Counted from the first letter of the stretch, positions 1-10,678 are shown. The stretch is DNA of 64,000 nt from Pycnococcus provasolii (GCA_938743325.2 OW568870.1:310001-374000); one strand, 5' to 3'. Notes: generated by a model from the letters alone, not told the origin. Numbers and translations: made by a program.

Positions 1-2
1 CC

Positions 3-2306
3 AACCTTGGCGCGCGCATTCTTGCCGCAGCCATGCACGTCGCCGACGAGCGAGCCGAAGCGAACGAGGCGTCCAGCCTGCGTGACGACGACGACGAGCA
101 CAAGCTTCTGCCGTCAGGCGCGCGCGCAATTTGCCGAATCTTCGCCGCCTGCCCGTCGCGCGCATGCCGCGTGCTGGAAATGGGCGCTCTTTACCGGCTG
201 AACGACGCCGAGCATGCGCCCGGTCGGGCTATTGCGTGGGCTGCGGACCTGCTGCGCAAGCACGGCGACTCGGACACGCTGCGTCGGCTTGCCACAGCTT
301 GGCAGCCACGCGGGAACCAGTCGCCAACGGGAGGCGCCATTGGTGTGCCTGCTACAGCACGACTCGGCACGGATGCACGCGCGAGAGAAATACGCCTCTC
401 CCGTGTACTCGTGCGTATGATTGCCGAATCGGGTGACGAGACACAAAGCGTCGCGTCCGCGCTCCTGATGGGAGTTTCCCATCGCCTCGCATCCGTGGAC
501 CCGTGGGAGCGTCATGCCGCATTCCAGGTTGGGCGCGCTCTTGCCGCGAGGCTTGCACACGACGGCATTGGCGGCGACACGGCGGAACGTGGCGCCAACT
601 CGCTGTTTGCTGAGGAGCTCGCGGACCTCGTAGAAAGTTCTCCTGGCGTTGTGGAGGAGTGGAATGGGCGCCGCCCGACAGTGCGCGTTTCGATGGCACC
701 CGCTCCACTCGCGAAGGCGTCAACGACGGCGCAAGCGACTCCCTTAGCAACATCGAATGAGGATGCCGAGGAGGGCGACTCTGATGATGAGTCGGATTAC
801 GACGACGATCCTAGCGGTGAAGGTGGAGATGCATCCTCCTCACCACAGACTCCTTTCGCGGCGCTTTTGCGTCGACACTGGGAACACAATGGCAGCAGCG
901 ACGAGAGCGACGACGACGACGCCTTTGAGCGACGAGGCCACGAAATTGAGGGTGAGAGCGAAGCGGAGCGCGCACGTCGCGTGGCTCCTCGCGACATCGC
1001 TGCAATGGTCGCGGCCATCCGCAAGGGTTCCGACGCAAGCGGCGGCGCCGAGGCGCTGTCCGCGGCCGAGCGCGCGCTCGAGGAGGCGGATGCGATGATT
1101 CGCGGCCGTCCGCGAGGCTTGAAGAATCGCGCCGCGGACGTGGCAGCAGCGCTACTTCACTGCCGGTGTCCTGACGCGGAGGACGAGTCGGATGGTGGCT
1201 ACGAGGGCATGCGCCTTCGCGCACTGACGGGCATCATCGAGATGCACCCCGCGCGAGCTCTGCGTGAAACTTCGATGAAGCTATTCGGACCACATCTCGA
1301 CTCGCACCAGCGCTGCATTGTGCTCGAAGCTGTGGCACAGGCAGCGCTTGCGATGAGCGGCAAGCGCATCGAGGATTCGTCATCACCTGCGTCTTCGTCT
1401 GCGTCGTCGAAGGCGACGAGGGTCGCCGACAATGAGGCGACGGAGGCAACAACAGCAGCAAAGCATGGTGCTGGTCGTACACGTGTGTTTGCTCCCGCGT
1501 CCTTGCGCCGACTGCGCAATGGAGGCCGGGAACCCGTCATCACTCGAAATCGCTTCGCCGCTCACTGGGAGCAATTTGTGCTTCCGCTGCTGTACACGTA
1601 CGACGGGCGTGGGCTTCCACATGGCGATGGTATCAAGCTGCTCCGTCCACGATCGAGTACCCGCTCTGGCTCGTCGGCGTCCGACGCCCCACTCCTCGAG
1701 GATGTGGACAACACGCATATCGTTCTCTCAGCTCTGCTGCGCACGCTCGCGGTGTGCGCGCGTGCCTCTGGCGGCGATGCCGGACGCTCCGAGGCGGCTG
1801 GTCCCGTGAGTTCCGCTTTGCTCCGCTTCCTGCTCGCGGAATCTAGCGGCCTATTTGCACACCGCGAGCCGGGCATCCGCCTCGGGGCTCTCGTATGCCT
1901 TGGCGAGGTGCTTTCGGCGTTACCCGCGACGTCTCTCGCTGGGTGGATGCTGGAGGCTGAGCGCGATCCGATGCACCCTCCCGCCGAGGCGCGGGCTCTT
2001 GAGCACCTCCGCAGCGAGGCGCTTCGTTTGACAGAATCGTCCGAAGAGCGGGAGCCACGCGTTCGCGAGGTTGCTTCCATGTGCGTCAAGTTGCAAGCTC
2101 ACGTCGCGGCGGGCGCTCAGAAAGAGTTGTTGCTGACATCTTCGTCATCGGGATCGGGTGGGCGTAAGAGCGCCGTGGGCGACGTTCGCACACCGCACGA
2201 GGTTCTGTTTGGCGAGGGTCGCGACGTCGTGCTTACTGGAGCTCCTGACTTGCTTGCAAGCGGGTCGGGCTTGCTGCTTCCCGGGGGTCGACGCGTGCAG
2301 TCTTGA
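3..2306 (+). CDS. TELO2: TELO2/TEL2-like telomere-length-regulation protein, 5' end outside the window
   Basis: The frame is open from the window edge; the first ATG is at 33, so the N-terminus is probably missing. The visible 757 residues are alpha-helical and HEAT-like. An acidic Ser/Asp stretch (about residues 240-320) is followed by a block reading RPRGLKNRAADVAA, then EGMRLRALTGIIEMHPA and a helix ending QRCIVLEAVAQAAL. This order (acidic linker, 'two-residue-wise' helical arrays, C-terminal helical domain with VR-type repeats) matches the Tel2 family. Tel2 is the scaffold of the TTT complex, which with Hsp90/R2TP matures PIKK kinases such as TOR, ATM and ATR in the cytoplasm. Low sequence identity is normal for Tel2, so I rest on pattern resemblance. 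No intron is seen. Alternatives are another HEAT-repeat scaffold such as a condensin-type subunit. Confidence 0.62.
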   Translation, partial: NLGARILAAAMHVADERAEANEASSLRDDDDEHKLLPSGARAICRIFAACPSRACRVLEMGALYRLNDAEHAPGRAIAWAADLLRKHGDSDTLRRLATAWQPRGNQSPTGGAIGVPATARLGTDARAREIRLSRVLVRMIAESGDETQSVASALLMGVSHRLASVDPWERHAAFQVGRALAARLAHDGIGGDTAERGANSLFAEELADLVESSPGVVEEWNGRRPTVRVSMAPAPLAKASTTAQATPLATSNEDAEEGDSDDESDYDDDPSGEGGDASSSPQTPFAALLRRHWEHNGSSDESDDDDAFERRGHEIEGESEAERARRVAPRDIAAMVAAIRKGSDASGGAEALSAAERALEEADAMIRGRPRGLKNRAADVAAALLHCRCPDAEDESDGGYEGMRLRALTGIIEMHPARALRETSMKLFGPHLDSHQRCIVLEAVAQAALAMSGKRIEDSSSPASSSASSKATRVADNEATEATTAAKHGAGRTRVFAPASLRRLRNGGREPVITRNRFAAHWEQFVLPLLYTYDGRGLPHGDGIKLLRPRSSTRSGSSASDAPLLEDVDNTHIVLSALLRTLAVCARASGGDAGRSEAAGPVSSALLRFLLAESSGLFAHREPGIRLGALVCLGEVLSALPATSLAGWMLEAERDPMHPPAEARALEHLRSEALRLTESSEEREPRVREVASMCVKLQAHVAAGAQKELLLTSSSSGSGGRKSAVGDVRTPHEVLFGEGRDVVLTGAPDLLASGSGLLLPGGRRVQS

Positions 2307-2609
2307 ATAATGTATTATAGGATACATATGTAAAAAATAAACGACGATTCACGCAACTTTGGTAACTCTAACAACGTGGGTGTGGCTTCTCTCGTAATCG
2401 CCAAAGTGCATTTGATTTGCCTTCAGCATGCCATATTGGTTAAAAAAAAAAAGGATTTTGCAACTTGTTACACGCCCAAAGGTGGTCTTCACCACAAAAG
2501 AAAAAAAAAGGGTGGTGGTAAGGTAAAGAAAAAAATGGCTTCTCTTCTCCGGCTATGTTTTGTGAAGCTGCAACCTTTCCATGTAGGTAGTTAGTCGACA
2601 AGAACCAGC
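2307..2609. other. convergent 3' intergenic region
   Basis: AT-rich spacer holding the 3' ends of the TELO2-like gene and, on the other strand, CURT1. It contains A/T tracts and AATAAA-like strings near 2330-2340; no coding region is seen. Confidence 0.6.
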
Positions 2610-3213
2610 TTACTTGGTGATTCCGCTGATCTTCTCCTTGAGCTCGTCGAAGTCCGAGGCAGCCTGGATACGTCCCTCCTTGAAGAGGAGGTACTTGTAG
2701 ACAAACCACGCGCTGTATCCGAAGCCGACAAGCTCCATGAGCTTGGGCAGCAGCGGCACGCTGTTGATGGCTCCGACAACGGTGGACGCGAGCCAGAGCG
2801 CGAAGATGCCTCCGCCTCCGATGAGCAGGGCGTTGCCCTTGTTGTCCACCTTGTCCCACTGCTCGCTAAGCGTCTTCACGATCTCCTCAGGGTCGACCTT
2901 CGGCGCCTGAGCCATCACGGCCACCGAGCGCTTCGCCTCAGCCTGTAGCGCATGTCATGTTGTGTGCATGTTTATTGCTTACTGTGAGCTATTTCTGAAA
3001 ACAAATTATTAGGTTGACATGCAAAACAACAAAATGAAATCATCACAAAAAAAAAGTCAACAACCAACAACCACCACCCAAAGGCATCAAACATACCTTC
3101 TTTGACGAGGGAGCGGCACTCTTAGGGCTATTCACGGCAGCCGATGTGCGCATGGAGCGCACAGGACGGGCGGCGAGCGGGCGGAACGCGGAGACACGGG
3201 AGGCAGCGAGCAT
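2610..3213 (-). CDS. CURT1: CURT1/CAAD-domain thylakoid curvature protein (2 exons)
   Basis: Exon 1 is 3213-3097 and exon 2 is 2942-2610, giving 149 aa. The intron (3096-2943) has donor GTATGT and acceptor CTACAG in phase 0. Exon 1 is a basic, Ser/Ala-rich transit peptide (starts MLAASRVSAFRPLAARPVRS). Exon 2 carries the CAAD layout: an amphipathic helix (about 58-72), TM1 (77-98, GGGGIFALWLASTVVGAI), a short turn, TM2 (105-128, GFGYSAWFVYKYLLF) and a C-terminal amphipathic helix. CURT1 proteins oligomerise at grana margins and bend thylakoid membranes; cyanobacterial and plastid homologues share this fold. The ATG at 3213 is chosen because the longer upstream frame adds a Pro/Gly-rich stretch unlike a transit peptide. 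It supports a photosynthetic host. Confidence 0.85.
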
Positions 3214-4290
3214 GTTGGTACTTAGATCGGAGAAGAGGAGGGAATGACGGGCGCGAACGGTCAGAATCACAGGGGATCCCGGGGAGCCGGGGCACGGGGG
3301 CACATGCCGGGGGGGGGGCACTGGGGGACGGATTCCACAGGGGTTCCCTCCCATCATCCCGGGGGGAGAAAAAGGGCAGAAATCGTGGTTTCATCAACTC
3401 AACCAACTGACGCGTTGCTCCCGTAGTACTTAGTGATAAAACCTTTATGAGAGAATCGGTTAGAGAATCGGTTCGTTCAATCAATCGGCTTTCTTGATAT
3501 TTTTTTGGGTTTTTTGGGACCCGACTGCCCGAATTAAGTCATCTGAGAAGTCACTTTGGGAATTGATAGTGGAAGGATGCGTGAATGAATAATATGTGCG
3601 CACACACTTCAATACCCGTACAGGTAAATGCATCATACCAATGCTTGCCACCTCTTTCGCCATCACTTCACAGTGACATGCATTTTTTTTTCTCGTCGCT
3701 TTTTCTTGCGAATTTTCACAAATTATCGCAGCATGCTCGAGGAGCACTCCATCAGTGCTCCATCAGATCAAGCTGGCTGTGGCAAGGGGTCAACAACAAA
3801 TGACCCAAGTATGACACAAGTAAATGCTTGCAACCACACGACAACGAACCCCTACATAGGGGATACATAAAGTGGCATAGAGTACTCCCACACTGGCAAC
3901 TGGATACTGTTGGCACGTGTGAGTTGTGACTTGTGAAGTTTGTGACCACCTCGAAAGGTCGAAGGAGGTGGGCCGTGGTCGACTTTAGTCTTCAGGTCGC
4001 CTTGCACTGCACTGCGCGCCTGGTCAAGGTGCCTGGTCAGGCTACCCTAACCTTATTCATCAGGTGATCACGTAACCTGCGTGCAGATAAGTCGAAGGGC
4101 GTGTCGAAGCCAACTTACGTGCGTGCGTGGGCCGCGCGCAAGTGAAAAGTACATCGCCGACGAATACATAGTACGTAAGGTTGTAGTGTGTTGTGGTGCT
4201 CACCGCACAGTACGCACCGGTGAGGTACAGTATACAGCAAGTCTGTTCTTTCCAGTGTAGTTTGCAGCAGTTGCCGATATCTCTTGAGCC
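3214..4290. other. intergenic, divergent promoters of CURT1 and the two-exon gene
   Basis: About 1.1 kb with no convincing coding region. It contains the direct repeat GAGAATCGGTT twice near 3453-3475, several T-runs, and CA/TG-rich stretches. It should hold the promoters of both flanking genes. Confidence 0.5.
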
Positions 4291-4551
4291 ATGGCCGACT
4301 CGTCTGCAGCAGGGTCAACAGAGCAGGAGACCGCGCTGCTAGACGCCAAGTCCAAAAAGGCGCTCTTCGAGGCGAAAATCGCAGAACAGAGCAAAAAAGC
4401 AGACCCAGCAGGAGAGACGGAGGAGGAGAAGAAGAAGCGCGAGTTTGCAAAGAAGAAAAACCTCTTCCAGGTATGACGTTGACACACACACACACAAAAA
4501 ATACGTGTATGTACGTGCATACACGAAAACAGCTCAGAAGCTCACGTGACG

Positions 4552-4583
<32 letters not shown>

Positions 4584-4829
4584 TAGGTGATGGAGGGCAG
4601 CGCGAAACCTATAAAGGATAAGCCTGAGATGAGATTCCGTAGCAAGACGATGGAAAGACAACTCAACGGAGTTGACGTGGAAGAGCGACGCGATCCGTTT
4701 GACGACGCGAAGCCGGTGGCAGAATCACCTCACGGCCCGGCGGATGAAGCGCTCAAGGAAGTGTCGGTGAAGAAGCGAGCAAGCCTGTTCGGGGGAGGAA
4801 GTGCACCACCACCTCCTCCAAAGCACTAA
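4291..4829 (+). CDS. conserved-looking small charged protein of unknown function (2 exons)
   Basis: Exon 1 4291-4470 and exon 2 4587-4829 give 140 aa. The intron 4471-4586 begins GTATGA and ends ACATAG in phase 0; an (AAC)n microsatellite sits just before the acceptor. The product is highly charged: an N-terminal Lys/Glu helix (residues 20-56, TEEEKKKREFAKKKNLFQ) with coiled-coil potential, a central KPEMRFRSKTMERQLNGV segment, and a Pro-rich tail ending GGSAPPPPPKH. There is no signal peptide or membrane segment, so a soluble protein is likely. I do not recognise a family. The start has good context (GCCATGGCC). Confidence 0.6.
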
Positions 4830-5153
4830 CTATCCAGCACCGGTGTAGTTTCTACACACACATACATGAAGCATTTGCGTTTCTGTTCTGTTTTAACTAT
4901 CGTATATTACACCAACTCGCCAACCGCTGGCCGCGCGGCCTCAGTCGCTGCAAGGCAAGTCCGTCGGCATGCCGCTAGAAACGGACATTATCGCAGGTAT
5001 AGGTTGCACGCAATCCTGCACAGACACACCTCCATGTGCGAGGTAAAAGTCGCCGCACAGCTTGGTTGTGTACCTGTATTGTTTTTTGCGCGTGCTTGAG
5101 TGAGCGCTCCTCTGTGCACACATCGATACATCGAAAACTCGTTAAAAAACCAA
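4830..5153. other. intergenic, convergent
   Basis: 3' flanks of the two-exon gene and of the secreted-protein gene on the other strand. I see no further gene or structured RNA. Confidence 0.5.
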
Positions 5154-5645
5154 TCATGTGACGTACCGTAGCACAACCGTGGTTTCGCTGGGCGCAAACG
5201 TTATGCCGTGCTCACGTAGGCGCAAGTCTGAAGCCCGAACGCCGGCAACCGCGTCAACGCGCTCAAAGAAGCCTGGTTTGCCACCCGTGGGGCTGAGGCT
5301 TAGGGGCATGTCGGTGACCGTTGCGTCGCGGATCGTGTAGCACAGGTCTGTGCGACACTTTGTTAGCGTTACCGTGCAGTTTGTCTCGCCAGCGTGCATG
5401 AGAAGTCGGTTTCCGTCCGACGACGTCAAGCCGTACGGCGGTGCCGTTCCAAGTTTGCTCTGCACGTCGCATCCCCCCTCTCTGAATCCGCCCACGCCCT
5501 TACTTGCGGCCGCCTCGACGAGCGAGCACGGCCTTCTTTCGAACCGGCTTGGAAATGCGGAGGAGAGTCCCGAGACGCTCGAGAGGCTGAGCACCACCAC
5601 GAGCACAGCGACGAGCGCACAGAAGCTCGTATATTGCGAGTGCAT
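5154..5645 (-). CDS. secreted small Cys-containing protein, unknown family
   Basis: 163 aa. The N-terminus is a clear signal peptide: a short polar start, a hydrophobic core ALVAVLVVVLSL, and a likely cleavage after SSVSG near residue 26. The mature part is about 137 aa with five cysteines (near 41, 59, 90, 97 and 102), one NCT glycosylation sequon, and a Cys-rich middle (NCTVTLTKCRTDLCYTIRDA). No membrane anchor or retention signal is seen, so it is probably exported or vacuolar. The odd Cys number suggests one free or intermolecular thiol. I do not recognise the family. The ORF is intact and compact, and GC-rich like its neighbours. Confidence 0.55.
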   Translation of the reverse strand: MHSQYTSFCALVAVLVVVLSLSSVSGLSSAFPSRFERRPCSLVEAAASKGVGGFREGGCDVQSKLGTAPPYGLTSSDGNRLLMHAGETNCTVTLTKCRTDLCYTIRDATVTDMPLSLSPTGGKPGFFERVDAVAGVRASDLRLREHGITFAPSETTVVLRYVT

Positions 5646-7186
5646 CGCAGCCTATTGGAGCCGAGCACTTTTTGCTTGCTGATATGACGAAAGAAGATAG
5701 TTAAGCCTAAACGGCCGCAAACAACAACACTCCACTACACAAGTAGCTGCACGGCCGCCGCTACTCCAATGCGCAACTACTGGCAATGCGACACGGCAGC
5801 ACACGTCGGGTGGCCACGCCGAGAGCGAGAAAGGGCGCCAAAGGCCGAGGGTTTGAAAAGTCACCCCCCGGGCGGGAGGCCGGGAGCTGTTTGGGGGTTA
5901 GTAAAGGTCCATGGATGCATCCATGGGTACCCTAGCCTAAGGTTAACTTCCTTCCTTCTGACAGTGATTTTGTTGGCTCAAGACGTTTTCTCGAACGACT
6001 TGTCGTAGTACTTCATCCCTTGCCGGCAAGGCTGAGAGCAAGGGAACAACTTCGAGCCGGAGCCGGCCGCCGTACATAAGGTAAGAGAAGGAAGTCGGTA
6101 TGAATAGTGCCGTCTCGTGAGCGTGAGTGGGCTCAAGTTGTTCTGTTCTGTAATGCATTTGTGCCATCAGGCGTTCCGTTTTCTTGCGTCTACGACAAGT
6201 CTAGGCTTGCGCGATGAACGAGCACGAGCACGAGGATGTTTTGATGCGATGCGATGCGATATCGAGAAGGCATCAACCGACGACGCGCATGCACATGCAC
6301 ACATCACAAGCACGAGCACTACGATAGCACGAGCACGAAACCCTTGCCCTTGGCGTGCAAGCGTAGAGCGTGCAGAGTACAGTAGAGTGTGCGTGCAAGC
6401 GAGAGTGTGCGTGCAAGCGTGCAAGCGTGCGTGTGTGCGTGTTCGTTTCCCCTCTTTTGCTGCTCCGCCGGCAGGCAGCAGGCAGGCAAGCAGTGAAGCA
6501 GGCAACGCAACGTGCACAAGCAAGCCAAGCCCTTCCTCTGCCCCCCCCTCCCCCTCTTGTGTGTGCCAGTTCTCGTGCGCGTGCGTGCCTGCTTGCGTGC
6601 ACACCACCCTCGTGGAGCTCACCTCGCGTGATTACAGTCTGGTGACTTGTGGTGTCTCTCAGGACTGTGGTAGTCTTAAGTGGCACTCAGAGTGAGGTAG
6701 GTACGTGGCACTCATGTCGAGCATATCTCTATACATACGTGCGGCTTGTGGGGAGCTTGTGGTGGCGAGAATGCGTGCACGTGGACATGTGGTGGTGGAG
6801 ATGGGGTTGTTGGGCGGTACAAGTGGTGAAGAGGGTTGTTGGGCGGTGGCGCGACAAGGCACAAGCCAAACGTGGGAAAACTTGTACATCTCGTACACGA
6901 CTGCAAGGAACACACGGAGCAACAACTCCGTTGCACGAAATACGGTGTTGGTTGGCACGGCAATTTCACGTACGGAAAAAAGAGAGAAAAAAAGCCCTCG
7001 TGTTCAGCCATGTTATGCCTGGACGTGTCGCGTTAAGCTTGGACAAGTTGGTTGGTGTTGGTGTGGTTGGTGTGGGACGTGCGCGACACGCAGCTCTAGG
7101 CCCAAGAAAAAAACTTCCACTGACACGTCAACCCCACCAACAACACACTCTCACTCCACCTTACACTCTCCAGAGCATCAGCCAAG
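5646..7186. other. long intergenic region upstream of the Na+/K+-ATPase-type gene
   Basis: About 1.5 kb, rich in GTGCGT/GCAAGC-type simple sequence (6360-6440) and a GATGC run near 6243-6262. It includes one CTATCGTAG-family motif (6319-6327) and an 18-bp palindrome (5909-5926). Frames here are low-complexity and unconvincing. It is presumably the promoters and 5' UTR of the pump and of the secreted protein. Confidence 0.5.
5909..5926. repeat. 18-bp perfect palindrome
   Basis: CCATGGATGCATCCATGG equals its own reverse complement. It lies between the divergent secreted-protein and ATPase genes and may be a dimeric transcription-factor site. Confidence 0.6.
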
Positions 7187-10100
7187 ATGTCGGACGGAGA
7201 GATGAAGAAGACGGGCTCCTTCGGGGACATGATGAAGTCCAACAAGAAGAAGGAGGAGGAGCGCCAGGCGGCGCTGCGCAAGGACATTGACTTCGTCGAG
7301 CACACCTACACCTTAGATCAGATCGAGAAGGAGATGAACACCAGCCTTGAGAAGGGCATGACGTCCGCGGCCGTTCAGGCGTCGCGCGAGAAGCACGGCT
7401 GGAACCGCCTCACGCCGCCGCCGCAGACGCCGGAGTGGATCAAGTTCCTGCTGCAGTTCACCAACTTCTTCGCGATGCTGCTGCTTGGAGGCGGAATCCT
7501 GTGCTTCATCGGATACGGTATCGACTCGAGCGACTCGGTGAACTTGTACCTTGGCATCGTGCTCTGCACGGTCGTGTTCATCACGTCCACTTTCTCGTAC
7601 CTTCAGGAGCGCAAGTCCGCAAAGATCATGGAGGGATTCAAGTCGCTCATCCCGAAGAAGTGCAACGTCATCCGTGACGGAGGAATTGTCAAGATTGACG
7701 CCCTCGAGCTCGTTCCTGGCGACGTCGTCGAGTTCACGGATGGAGACCAGGTTCCCGCTGACATCCGCGTGGTGAAGTGCAACGACCTCAAGGTGGACAA
7801 CTCGTCGCTCACCGGCGAGTCTGAGCCGCAGGAGCGTGTCACGGGACTCGCGAAGGACTCGGACGGAAACGAGATCACGACCGTGCTCGAGGCTACGAAC
7901 CTGCTGTTCTACACCACGATCATCAACTCGGGCAACGGCAAGGGCGTCGTCATCGGCACGGGCGACCACACGGTCATGGGCCAGATTGCCGGACTCACGC
8001 TTGAGACGGGCGCGGAGGAGACGCCGATCGCCAAGGAGATCCACGCGTTCATCCTGCTCATCTCGGCCGTCGCGATGATTCTCGGCATCACCTTCTTCGC
8101 CGTCTCGCTGGCGCTCGGAACGGATCCAATCAAGTGTGTCGTGTTCGCCATCGGCATCATCGTCGCGAACGTGCCAGAGGGACTTCTGGCAACCGTAACG
8201 GTTTCGCTTGCGCTGACGGCGCAGCGCATGCACCTGAAGAACGTTCTCGTGAAGAACCTCGAGGCTGTCGAGACGCTCGGCTCCACGACGGTGATCGCGT
8301 CCGACAAGACCGGAACGTTGACGCAGAACCGCATGACTGTGCAGCACACGTGGTACAACGGCGAGGTGAAGCGCGTCCCCGCGGCGCGCAACAGCGCGGA
8401 GTACACCAACTTCATGTCGAACGGCGAGATCGACGGCGAGAAGCTGTGGGAGCCTACGGATGCGACATTCGAGAAGCTGCGCATGGTGGCGACGCTCTGC
8501 AACAACGCGGCTTTCCTCACGAATGTCGTGGACGAGGACGGCAACGAGAAGACGCTTGACATCAAGAAGGAGATGGGCAGCGCGACATTCAACATGCTCG
8601 GACTTGACTGCTCCGGCGATGCTTCGGAGTCTGGACTTATCAAGGCGATGCAGCCGATCGAGGACGTGCTCGACGTGCGCACGGCAAACCCCAAGGTTTT
8701 CGAGATCAAGTTCAACTCCACGAACAAGTGGCAGCTTTCGATCCACGAGACGGGAATGGGCAACACGCTCGTGCTGAAGGGAGCCCCGGAGCGCGTGCTT
8801 GGCATGTGCTCGAAGATTCTGATCAACGGCCGCGAGGAGCCGATGACCGAGGAGTGGCAGGAAAAGTACAACAAGGCGTACGAGGGACTCGGAGGCCTCG
8901 GCGAGCGCGTCCTTGGATTCGCGATGAAGAACATGGAGGAGGAGAAGGGATTCAAGTACCAGCAGAAGCCGGAACGCAACTTCAAGATGGACGACCTCAC
9001 GTTCGTTGGCCTCTTCTCGCTGATCGACCCCCCTCGCGACGGTGTGCCGGAGGCTGTGGCAAAGTGCAAGCGCGCCGGTGTTAAGGTTTTCATGGTGACG
9101 GGCGACCACCCGATTACCGCCGAGGCGATTGCTGAGGGTGTTGGCATCATCGACAAGGAGGTGCTTGAGGCTGGTAACGCGACCGTCATCAAGGGAGATG
9201 ACATCCGCGACGTGCTCGAGCTGCCGAAAGATGAGCAGATCAAGCAGTGGGACAAGTGGCTGAGCCACAAGCAGATCGTGTTCGCGCGTGTGTCGCCCGC
9301 GCACAAGCTGCTCATTGTCGAGAACAACCAGCGACGTGGCGAGGTTGTGGCCGTGACGGGAGATGGCGTGAACGATGCGCCGGCGCTCAAGAAGGGAGAC
9401 ATCGGCTGTGCTATGGGCATCGCTGGCAAGGATGTTTCGAAGGAGGCTGCGGACATGATTCTCATGGACGACAACTTCGCGTCGATCGTCAACGGAATTG
9501 AGGAGGGCCGCATCATTTTCGACAACCTGAAGAAGTCGATCTCGTACACGCTGACGTCGAACATCCCGGAGATTGGTCCTTTCCTGGCCTTCATCATCAT
9601 CCAGATCCCGCTGCCGCTGTCGACAATCCTCATCCTCTGTGTTGACCTTGGCACTGACATGGTTCCCGCCATCTCGCTCGCGTACGAGCTCAAGGAGGCT
9701 GACATCATGAATCGCCCGCCGCGCACGACGGCGGACCGCCTGGTGAACCGCAAGCTCATCACGTTTGCGTACCTGCAGATTGGCATCATTCAGGTGCTAG
9801 CGGGCTTCTACACATACTTGGTGGTGCTGAATGACTTCGGATACCCGCCGTGGGTTCTTCCGTGGGTTGGCCTCGACTGGGACGACTACAGCCTCATGTG
9901 CAAGCCCCGCGGCGACGGCGCGCCTTCGACGTGCGGCTACGGATGCGATAATCCGAAGGGTGCTTCGTATGACGCGCAGATTGGCAAGGATCGCACGAGC
10001 GAAATGGAGTACTGCAAGGGTGGATGCAAGATCCCGGATTTCGGAGCCGTGGATCCGTTCGTTGAATTTGGCACGGAAGGATTCCGCGGATTCACTTTTG

Positions 10101-10678
10101 GCACGGAGGCTGCCTGCGGACGTAGCTGCAAATGGTTTGAGGCCCTTACACCTGATATTAAGAAGTTGACGGTGTCCGCCAAGGAGGATGCCATGTTCAC
10201 GAAGTACTGCGCCGTTAATAAGGACTACGGATTCGAGGGACGTAGCAAGATTGCGGATGCAAAACGCGCGGATGCTCCCCACGGTTCGTACTACTGGTGG
10301 AACGGCGAGGCGCAGCTCTACCCGAACGTGCGCTTCCAGGAGAGCGCTCTCAAGTACGCGCAGACGTCGTACTTTATTGGTATCATCGTTGTGCAGTGGG
10401 CTGATCTTATCATCAGCAAGACGCGCAAGCTCTCGGTGTTCGACCAGGGCATGTCGAACAAGTTCATGAACTTCGGCCTTGCTTTTGAGACGATTCTCGG
10501 CGCCCTTCTCATCTACGTGCCGTTCCTCAACGACGCGTTCTTCACGCGCCCACTTCACATCTTGCACTGCTTCACGTGCGTTCCATTCTCCATTCTCATC
10601 TTCACGTACGACGAGGTGCGTAAGAGCATTATCCGCCAGTACCCGGGTGGATGGCTCGAGGCGCACACCTACTGGTGA
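7187..10678 (+). CDS. P-type ATPase, Na+/K+-ATPase alpha-subunit type (P2C)
   Basis: 1163 aa, intronless. The phosphorylation motif DKTGTLTQ has Asp373; the TM4 motif NVPEGLLATVTVSL, TM5 YTLTSNIPEI, TM6 VDLGTDMVPAISLAYE, TM8 QWADLI and the C-terminal GGWLEAHTYW closely match animal Na+/K+-ATPase alpha, including the ion-binding Glu (TM4), Ser/Asn/Glu (TM5) and two Asp (TM6). TGES (actuator) and GDGVND (P domain) are present. The expected role is ATP-driven Na+ export at the plasma membrane, probably exchanging K+ or H+. Odd feature: the loop between TM7 and TM8 is about 175 residues (about 881-1055) with eight Cys between 905 and 1008, in the place where animal alpha contacts the beta subunit. 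Length exceeds the usual ~1020 aa because of this insert. Several long antisense frames are shadows. Confidence 0.95.
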   Translation: MSDGEMKKTGSFGDMMKSNKKKEEERQAALRKDIDFVEHTYTLDQIEKEMNTSLEKGMTSAAVQASREKHGWNRLTPPPQTPEWIKFLLQFTNFFAMLLLGGGILCFIGYGIDSSDSVNLYLGIVLCTVVFITSTFSYLQERKSAKIMEGFKSLIPKKCNVIRDGGIVKIDALELVPGDVVEFTDGDQVPADIRVVKCNDLKVDNSSLTGESEPQERVTGLAKDSDGNEITTVLEATNLLFYTTIINSGNGKGVVIGTGDHTVMGQIAGLTLETGAEETPIAKEIHAFILLISAVAMILGITFFAVSLALGTDPIKCVVFAIGIIVANVPEGLLATVTVSLALTAQRMHLKNVLVKNLEAVETLGSTTVIASDKTGTLTQNRMTVQHTWYNGEVKRVPAARNSAEYTNFMSNGEIDGEKLWEPTDATFEKLRMVATLCNNAAFLTNVVDEDGNEKTLDIKKEMGSATFNMLGLDCSGDASESGLIKAMQPIEDVLDVRTANPKVFEIKFNSTNKWQLSIHETGMGNTLVLKGAPERVLGMCSKILINGREEPMTEEWQEKYNKAYEGLGGLGERVLGFAMKNMEEEKGFKYQQKPERNFKMDDLTFVGLFSLIDPPRDGVPEAVAKCKRAGVKVFMVTGDHPITAEAIAEGVGIIDKEVLEAGNATVIKGDDIRDVLELPKDEQIKQWDKWLSHKQIVFARVSPAHKLLIVENNQRRGEVVAVTGDGVNDAPALKKGDIGCAMGIAGKDVSKEAADMILMDDNFASIVNGIEEGRIIFDNLKKSISYTLTSNIPEIGPFLAFIIIQIPLPLSTILILCVDLGTDMVPAISLAYELKEADIMNRPPRTTADRLVNRKLITFAYLQIGIIQVLAGFYTYLVVLNDFGYPPWVLPWVGLDWDDYSLMCKPRGDGAPSTCGYGCDNPKGASYDAQIGKDRTSEMEYCKGGCKIPDFGAVDPFVEFGTEGFRGFTFGTEAACGRSCKWFEALTPDIKKLTVSAKEDAMFTKYCAVNKDYGFEGRSKIADAKRADAPHGSYYWWNGEAQLYPNVRFQESALKYAQTSYFIGIIVVQWADLIISKTRKLSVFDQGMSNKFMNFGLAFETILGALLIYVPFLNDAFFTRPLHILHCFTCVPFSILIFTYDEVRKSIIRQYPGGWLEAHTYW

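Noticed and set aside
6117-6695. 192-aa plus frame and its antisense partners upstream of the ATPase
   Set aside because: Encoded by simple repeats (GTGCGT/CAAGC); no plausible fold.
7313-9304. 663-aa and 626-aa minus-strand frames opposite the ATPase
   Set aside because: Both are antisense shadows; the plus strand carries a full conserved P-type ATPase and the minus frames show no domain.
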